From positions 3,796,001 through 3,860,000 of the forward strand of contig NC_087390.1 of NCBI RefSeq assembly GCF_963675165.1: 64,000 nt of DNA. Direction: 5' to 3'. How positions within the stretch are numbered: position 1 is the stretch's first letter; the number at the start of each line of letters is the position of its first letter. This DNA is from Halichondria panicea. Lineage: Eukaryota; Porifera; Demospongiae; Suberitida; Halichondriidae. The translations under genes were made by a program, and so were the position numbers. Below, in pieces: positions 58,301 to 64,000 of this stretch. Below the pieces are notes generated by a model, which saw only the letters and a program-made list of their open reading frames with translations, was not told the DNA's origin and did not search any database.

Positions 58301-59180
58301 TTAAAGGGTCACTTCTAGCCTATATACATTTGCTACTTCAACACCTACACTTCCACAAAATCCCACAAGTGAAAGTCATGAGTGTGATAATAAATTTGTC
58401 AGCAAATACTACCATGGAGAGTCCATGGAGAGTCAATCACAAAGTTGCTACATTTAAAAAACACTTAACATACCACTGTACTTGTCTTCAATCTCAAACA
58501 GGCTGTACTTCTTTTTGGAGAGATAAAAAAATCCCACAATCCTCAGCCAGTCAAGGAAAGCTTAAAAAAAACTCCTTTAGTAGACACTTCTAGGTTAAGG
58601 TTACAACTATACTAGGTACTAAGAGCATAGTACTAACTGGCATAGCCCTGTGCAATATCCCTGAGGCCAAGGCACTTCTCTGTCCTTCTAAAAAGATGCC
58701 TTGCTTCAGTTACCGCTACAGCATTGCGTGGGCGTAGGCGAGACACGGATGGGCCGAAATTGTACGGAACTCTCAATTTTGCTATTTGTGACGATCCACT
58801 AGCTGGGTTTAGCAGGTAGTGACCTTAGTACATCTGTAGAATAGGTAAGATATGACTACTATTCTAATAAAGGTTCCTTTGCTCCCTTGGATCTCCCCCT
58901 GGATCCGCCACTGATCCGCCACTGACTCTACTTAGTAGTAGCTAGAACGCTAGGTGAGAAGAGAGCTGCAAAAATCGATCGTTTTTAACAACAATCATGG
59001 TCAATCATTACCCACTCTTTGAGCATGATTGTGGACTGCTATCTAGCACCTGCGGTGATTTTCAATAATGGATTATAATATTGACGACTATTACCAGAAA
59101 CTCGATTTTAAATTATTACCTACCATGTCAGGCCAAAGCCTGACCAGCCTGACCGCTTGCAATGCTACGGCCTTGCAATA
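55400..59180. other. No confidently supported gene
   Basis: A Trp-rich scrap near 55800-55860 (YYPEVWWKAWWEGMFWGSG) is too short to assign. Short duplicated words occur at 57335-57352 and 57690-57705. AGCTAGCTAGCT tracts lie at 56478-56493 and 57558-57572. Confidence 0.3.
56655..56775. repeat. Minisatellite, about 46-bp unit
   Basis: The unit GTATGATTGGGCTGAGGGTG followed by GGAGGGTTTTGA and TGTTCTGCATC is present about 2.5 times. Confidence 0.75.
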
Positions 59181-59876
59181 GACCAGTTGCGCATAAGCCA
59201 TGAGGAATTTAATTAGCCGTGACGTCACGATTGGACTGCTCCGAAAAATTCAAATCAATGTAAAAATTGCACTGCATGCGCTTTGACCAGTGTTTTAAAG
59301 ATCTGTTTATATATTTAAACAACATACAGCTATTTCTACTGCATGTGGAGTTTGAAGTAGCTCTAGAAAGCAAGTTGAACTGGGCTAAAATCTGGAGTAA
59401 AGAGATGTCTGGCAAGCCTTTGTTTATGAAATGGTGACCTTTGTAGTAGAGAGTGGGAGTGGTTGGAAGTGTTAGAAGTCCAAGAACATGAAGTAAACGA
59501 GAGTCTTTAAAGACACTTTCTTCTGGTGATGCAAAAAACCTACCCAGTCGAATCCCAACTACTATCTACTCTGCTCTGGGAAGCAGTACAAAGAGGTATG
59601 GGGGCCCATCTTCTTCTAAACAGAGGCAGCAGATCTTGCCAGACATCTCTTTACTCCAGAATTTAGCCAGTTCAACTTACTGCAGTAGAAATTATTACTC
59701 TCCAGCTGTACGTTGTTTAAATAGATAAACATATTAAATAGATAAACATATCTTTATGATGCAGGTTAAAGCGCATGCGCATGCAGTGCAATTTTTACAT
59801 TGATTTGCCAGTGAAAGGAATTTTCCGGAGCAGCCCAGTAAATTAATTATCCTCATGGCTTATGCTCAACTGGTCT
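59181..59876. mobile_element. Inverted-repeat element with about 240-bp arms
   Basis: The left arm starts GACCAGTTGCGCATAAGCCA (59181) and the right arm ends with its inverse, ending ACTGGTC at 59875. Further matched blocks include CATGAGGA, GCGCATGCAGTGCAATTTTTAC-like and TGGCAAG...GCCAGACATCTCTTTAC. The arms have diverged by indels. Length about 0.7 kb; no coding content. Confidence 0.68.
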
Positions 59877-59939
59877 GTAGCAATTAATACAGAGCAACTA
59901 TGCGGCATGAAGTCACCGTCATAACGTAAGCACTGCTCT

Positions 59940-60960
59940 ATCGGGTTTCCAGAGCAATAAAATGCCTAGCAACCAAATACAACAAGGAATAAAATGGTGC
60001 AACATGTGTTGCCATAACAACCACGGTTTCCACGGTTTATCATTTTAAATGCTCGGCCAGCGGTGAGATAAAATCCCAAAATTTTTTTTTATGGATCAGC
60101 CTAACGTAAGCTTGATTTTCACATCATATGAATGTAACAGTGCTAAGATATATCAATTTGAAGTACAATACGTACATGTATTACTATAATTATCGGTGAA
60201 CGATCTATGAAATTTACAAGCCACATAAAGACTGTTCATTACTGCTAATTCTATACTATACTATACTACTTGCCAGAGTCACACAGTGAGCCCTCCTCAG
60301 GTATATTAAGGACTGGGACCTTCAATTATTGCTGAATCAGCTAAAACGCAGCCACGCCCACGATTTTTAATATGTTTTGTGTGTAAAAATTTTGTGCAGC
60401 TACTGATCTTTTCTAGTTCTAAAAACGGTGTTCTAAACCTTCCTTTTAGCTCTTAATTCTTAGTGTAGTAGGTAGTTCAAAGGCTTAAGCAGACATATCT
60501 GCTGGGAGAGAGCCACTTCTTTGGCCAAAGGTGAGATTTTGCACAAAACTTAGTCTTACAGCTGACAATAAGTGACATTTTTATTTTTATAGGCTAATAA
60601 CTTACTCTAAATAGAACATGATGCTCTCTCCCAGCGGATATGTCTGCTTAAGCCTTTGAACTATCTACTACACTAGAGCTAAAAGGAAGGTTTAGAACAC
60701 CGTTTTTAGAACTAAAAAAGATAAGTAGCTGCACAAAATTTTTACACACAAAGCATATTAAAAATCGTGGGCGTGGCTGCGTTTTAGCTGATTCAGCAAT
60801 AATTGAAGGTCCCAGTCCCCTTAATATACCCGAGTCTCCTGGTCCATAGCGCTAGCGTCTAGGTCCATGTCATGCATGTCCTCAGCCCCAGACAGTTCAT
60901 CAGCGTCTGGCATAAAGCTGGTAGCCTTTGGGAGGTATCCTACTATCCCAAGTAAACAAT
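59940..60960 (-). pseudogene. piggyBac-like relic, copy 3, split by a foldback element
   Basis: On the minus strand, the block at 60960-60840 reads YLPKATSFMPDADELSGAED and HDMDLDASAMDQ, matching copies 1 and 2. After the insertion at 60300-60830 it resumes EGSLCDSGK near 60290-60265 and continues through the non-coding interior to CAACACATGTTGCACC-type sequence at about 60000. It is the same N-terminal acidic exon of a piggyBac-type transposase; the rest is absent. Confidence 0.62.
60300..60830. mobile_element. Foldback element inserted in the piggyBac relic
   Basis: Arms of about 200-210 bp (60300-60511 and 60630-60830) are inverted, starting GGTATATTAAGGACTGGGAC. The centre is about 120 bp. 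Comparison with copy 2 shows it interrupts the run between GAGGGCTCACTG and CCAGGAG, so it is a later insertion. Confidence 0.75.
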
Positions 60961-61265
60961 CTAGCCATAGCTATAAACTTCGTGCAAATTTTTGTGCAGT
61001 ATTAATTTTTTGCAGTGGAGTTTACCTTCGCTTGCCTGGTCAGCCATAGGAGAGCAAGGAAGGGCGGGCTCAATGCAGAGAGGGGGAGTGGCTCAGTGGG
61101 GAGGAGCTGGAAGGAGCCAGTTTGTGGGAGTGGCAATTCCTGGGCAGCCCGTCCATTCGCACATACCAATGCAACGCATATACGCCATTGTTTTTTTTTT
61201 GCAGTTTAGTATGTTGCGGTAGTTATGGTGGTCATTCAGCAACCAATCAGATGGGACATATATCA

Positions 61266-61366
61266 GTTAATGCACAGTGCCTCGGGGTTTATGACACACC
61301 ACCCCTCGGGCTCACCTCGTAGTCGGGAGGTTTACTGTCATAAACCCCTCTACACTGTGCATTAAC
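61266..61366. repeat. Hairpin GTTAATGCACAGTG...CACTGTGCATTAAC
   Basis: Arms of about 31 bp (61266-61296 and 61336-61366), differing by a few bases, each containing GGGGTTTATGACA or its inverse. Likely a small MITE. Confidence 0.65.
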
Positions 61367-61687
61367 TAATACATATAATTATATGTACATGATATATATA
61401 ATTTATATAGTATGTACATGATATACAGTATGCATGATATAGTATGCATGATATAGCTACCATAAAAGCGCGTAATTTTCGGGGGACAAAATATTCGTGG
61501 TTCAGCAATATTGAGACATTTCGTGGATAATATTTTCGTGGTAGCAGTTTGATGAAACCACACCCATCCAATAATTACAATTAGAAAACGTAGCTAAGGC
61601 ATCTGGCTGCATGCTGGAACCTCTGTACCGTCTTGCAAGCTTGTCTAACTTGCAAGCTTGTCTAACATCATATTATGGCTGTCTTTT

Positions 61688-62541
61688 TTGAAGTCAGAGC
61701 TATGATACGAGGATATCATGAGTACCAACACATTTGGAATGCTGTGATAGTAGCAATTCTCATGATCTCTATGCTGTGGCCATAATGAAGTCTGGAGTTG
61801 TCGTCGGGCATGTTCCACGCAAAATATCATCTATATGCACACTGTTTCTTCGACGTGGAGGAACCATGTATTGTACGGTTATAGGGATAAGGCACTATTC
61901 TGAAGATTTAGTGCAAGGTGGTCTTGAAATACCTTGTGTTCTACGCTTTGAAGGTAGCGAGTTTTATGCTTCTAAAGCTGAAATACTGATTAAATCTGCT
62001 CTTGGTTCTATTAAAAACGTATCCGAGCAATCTGATGTTGGTGCTGAAGCTGTGACAGTTAAAAAGAGAAAGTTGATGGATGATAAGCCGATGACTGTAC
62101 AGTGTCATCATGATTGAAAGGTGATAAGTTAAATGATCTCCACGTCAACTATGCTCAGAAGTTATTGAAAAGACAATTTCCCAACCTCAATGGGTTTCAA
62201 TCAACGCTCTTACAACAAAGGGGTGTAACTGAAAGTGCATTACAGTTACAGTACAGTTACAGCTACAAATCATACATTGCCGAGAAGACCACTGGATTGC
62301 AGCATCCACTATTGGTTGTAGAGCAAATGAGGTGAATGTATACGATTCTGTGATGTTTCATACGCGAAACACTAAAATGCAGCCTTTACAGAAACAAATT
62401 GGTGGGGCAGATTGTGGTCTGTTTGCCATAGCAGTAATTACCTCTATTGCATATGGCACTGATCCTTGCCAAACACATTTCAAGCAAGAAGATATGAGAA
62501 AACATATCCTGAAATGCTTTGGAGAGGAACACAAATTATGA
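61688..62541 (+). pseudogene. HIRAN-like domain plus Ulp1/C48-like cysteine peptidase
   Basis: N-terminal part: FEVRAMIRGYHEYQHIWNAV, then with a shift NSHDLYAVAIMKSGVVVGHV and ISSICTLFLRRGGTMYCTVI, a HIRAN-like barrel (HDLYAVAV...VGHVPR). A linker with KNVSEQSD and VKKRKLMDD follows, then LNDLHVNYAQKLLKRQFPNL and NGFQSTLLQQ. The C-terminal region 62281-62541 is a single open frame with EDHWIAAS (His at 62290-62292), NVYDS (Asp at 62344-62346), QIGG (Gln at 62395-62397) and GGADCGLFAIAV (Cys at 62413-62415): the His-Asp-Gln-Cys set of Ulp1/SENP-type (C48) peptidases, spaced as in short transposon-borne versions. Upstream, a stop at 62115 and a doubled ACAGTTACAGT near 62250 break the frame. 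Predicted role: cleaving a ubiquitin-like modifier. Whether it helps transposition is unknown. Confidence 0.78.
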
Positions 62542-62829
62542 TTGATCATGAACTTAAGTTGACTGCCTGTTACTTGTTTAATATATATACACATGCATGG
62601 AGTGGTCTTTATTTATTTTATGTTTTTCAGGCCGTAGAATCTTACTATACCCTTGTCCAACCTCCCAATGTCGTGCGTGCTTATATATAAAATTTTTCAA
62701 CTGCCAAAAATAGTCAAGTAAGTAATCAGCTGTAATACCCGCTCCAGTAAATCCGTTCTTTAATAATATCTGGATGTGATTTGAGGAACCATCTGGCCAC
62801 TAGTGGTTTAACAATGCTCAGTCTCAAAT

Positions 62830-63972
62830 CTACAGGCTATTTGCTGCCTTAATCTGACGCATAAACACTTTGGCACATCTAACATCTAGGGGCTGTAAGC
62901 GATCAGTACTGTAAGCGATCAGTACAGTTGGCGGGTATATCGAAATTGCTTTTCTGCAGAAGCTCCAAAATTGCTGGTGTACATTGGCCCTTAAATTTGT
63001 CGTAAATAACCAGAGCATGACATAGGGCACAAGACAATATAGTCTTTCATCGTAAGTTCATTTGACCAATGATTTGGACTGTGGATTATATGCCAATCGG
63101 TTGGAAAATTGTACACAGGGTGGGTGGTATAACAGTTGCATAGGCAAGAAATCACCACTCATCGAGACCCCGAAAACAGCTGCCTTTTGTCATCAATCCC
63201 ACAAATCTCAACACGCTTAGATCCCATTGTCCAGGATGATACAGGGACATTCCTGTTAGGTCCCAATTGATAACTAGGTCCAAAGGGATACTCTCCATGC
63301 TGACACAGGCTTTGATGTCCAATAAAAATTGCTCTTTCTTGTCGATACCTTAGCCTTAGTGCTAGCCCTTCGTTTAACCATTCCCATTTCCCCACCATTT
63401 AGTATATGACCACCATTACAGGTAAGCATGTTGGCGTCTACACTTTTAACTATTCCTTCTGCACAAGCACCACGTTCTCGAAAGTTAGTTAAGTATTCCC
63501 GCACCGCACTTGCCTATCCATCTCCTCGCCAAGCAATAGTGGTCTACCTTTCTTGTTACACCTGTAGATCTACTTGATATCTTCTTTCTTCAATCCGATA
63601 TGCCAATCTCTCACAGTATTTTCTTTTAAAGCTGGAAATTCTTTATATAATTCCGAACCGCAGCAGTTACACCATTCTCTGCAGCAAAGACGGCTTTTTG
63701 CTTTTGGGTAAATTTGGCATAGAAGCCCCTAGTCTTAGTAACAGTAGTTGAGCTTGTAGACAGGTTTGATTCTTTTAAAAGTTCCCTCACTTTAGAATTG
63801 GCACCTAGAATGGAACTCTTTGGGATAGATCTTGCAAGTAGACCACGCTTTCCTCCTTGCTGAAGTATTTCCAAAGAGCCATTCATCAGAGAGCAGCCAC
63901 AGCGCAGCAGGCAGGTAAAAAATGTTATTCGTGGGATATTCGTGGTCCAGTGTTCAACCACGAAAACCACGA
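62830..63972 (-). pseudogene. Tigger/pogo-like DDE transposase
   Basis: On the minus strand: GKRGLLARSIPKSSILGANS, LLKESNLSTSSTTVTKTRG and QKAVFAAENGVTAAVRNYI (63870-63640); KGRPLLLGEEMDRQVR and EYLTNFRERGACAEGIVKSV, NMLTCNGGHI and GMVKRRASTKAKVS (63570-63350), the CENP-B-like DNA-binding half. Then SIPLDLVINWDLTG (first Asp at 63262-63260, in the usual NWDxTG context), SGDFLPMQL, HALVIYDKFKGQCTPAILEL (second Asp at 63001-62999) and CTDRLQ..PLDV (third Asp at 62885-62883), with a stop at 62832-62830. All three catalytic Asp remain. A duplicated GATCGCTTACAGTACT at about 62897-62930 and several shifts split it into at least five frames. Confidence 0.8.
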
Positions 63973-64000
63973 ATATTTTGCCCCACGAAAATTACACGCT

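Larger units (their letters stand above)
61458..64000. mobile_element. Tigger/pogo-like transposon with HIRAN-Ulp1 cargo (right end cut by window)
   Basis: The left terminus, after TA at 61458-61459, reads CCATAAAAGCGCGTAATTTT, then CGGGGGACAAAATATTCGTGG. The last 40 bases of the window, in reverse complement, read AGCGTGTAATTTTCGTGGGG and CAAAATATTCGTGG, the same repeat, so the element should end within about 10 bp past the window. Length is about 2.55 kb. Inside are a plus-strand HIRAN/peptidase gene and a convergent minus-strand DDE transposase, tail to tail with about 290 bp between. TA flank, terminus type and a D-D-D transposase with roughly 35 residues between the last two Asp (after discounting a short duplication) place it with pogo/Tigger elements. 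Confidence 0.82.

Noticed and set aside
58330..58593. 87-codon plus-strand frame
   Set aside because: Composition is not distinctive and it is not repeated or flanked by splice signals.

Overview
This is a stretch of eukaryotic, metazoan-type DNA, AT-rich and intron-bearing. No open frame exceeds about 200 codons in 64 kb. There is no bacterial operon structure, rRNA, tRNA or CRISPR. Coding matter appears as short exons with GT/AG borders or as eroded transposase frames. The set of multicopy domain families (SWIM zinc finger, HIRAN-like, Ulp1/C48-like peptidase, pogo, Tc1, Merlin and piggyBac remnants) is what I associate with sponge and cnidarian genomes; a demosponge such as Amphimedon is my best guess, an inference from recalled protein families and not a database result.

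Layout. 0-5 kb: small inverted-repeat elements, a complete piggyBac-type non-autonomous element (TTAA, 13-bp termini) and a cluster of TACCCCGGGGTA palindromes. 6.8-11.2 kb: exons of four uncharacterised genes. 13.9-16.6 kb: an eroded pogo/CENP-B-type transposase whose lysine-rich tail runs, by an in-phase splice, into a BRCT-domain exon and then a tandemly duplicated exon pair. 16.95-19.02 kb: an element with 87-bp terminal inverted repeats holding a HIRAN-domain gene facing a second gene. 19.0-20.7 kb: two inverted copies of a 0.7-kb element. 21.6-22.4 kb: dead Tc1-like transposase. 22.7-24.15 kb: a SWIM zinc-finger gene inside about 50-bp inverted termini and a 9-bp target duplication. 30.3-34.7 kb: a Merlin-type (ISXO2/IS1016) element with its D, D and E residues still present and a RecQ-helicase fragment inside it. 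37-40 kb: satellites, a piggyBac relic with a telomere-like insertion, and a palindromic array. 40.3-43.1 kb: a broken IRAK/Pelle-like kinase gene hit by a TA-flanked MITE. 43.4-55.4 kb: integrase-like, Gypsy and further multicopy gene relics, including two divergently placed paralogues at 53-55 kb. 59-61 kb: foldback elements nested in a piggyBac relic. 61.46-64.0 kb: an almost complete pogo/Tigger-like transposon carrying a HIRAN + Ulp1-like peptidase gene on one strand and its DDE transposase on the other.

Common theme. Several DNA transposons here carry or enclose non-transposase protein modules: HIRAN, HIRAN+Ulp1, SWIM, a RecQ helicase piece and BRCT. Most frames are broken by very short direct duplications (about 7-25 bp), so it is open whether these are true pseudogenes or partly assembly artefacts. 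Domain names are given from motif recognition by eye; no searches were run.
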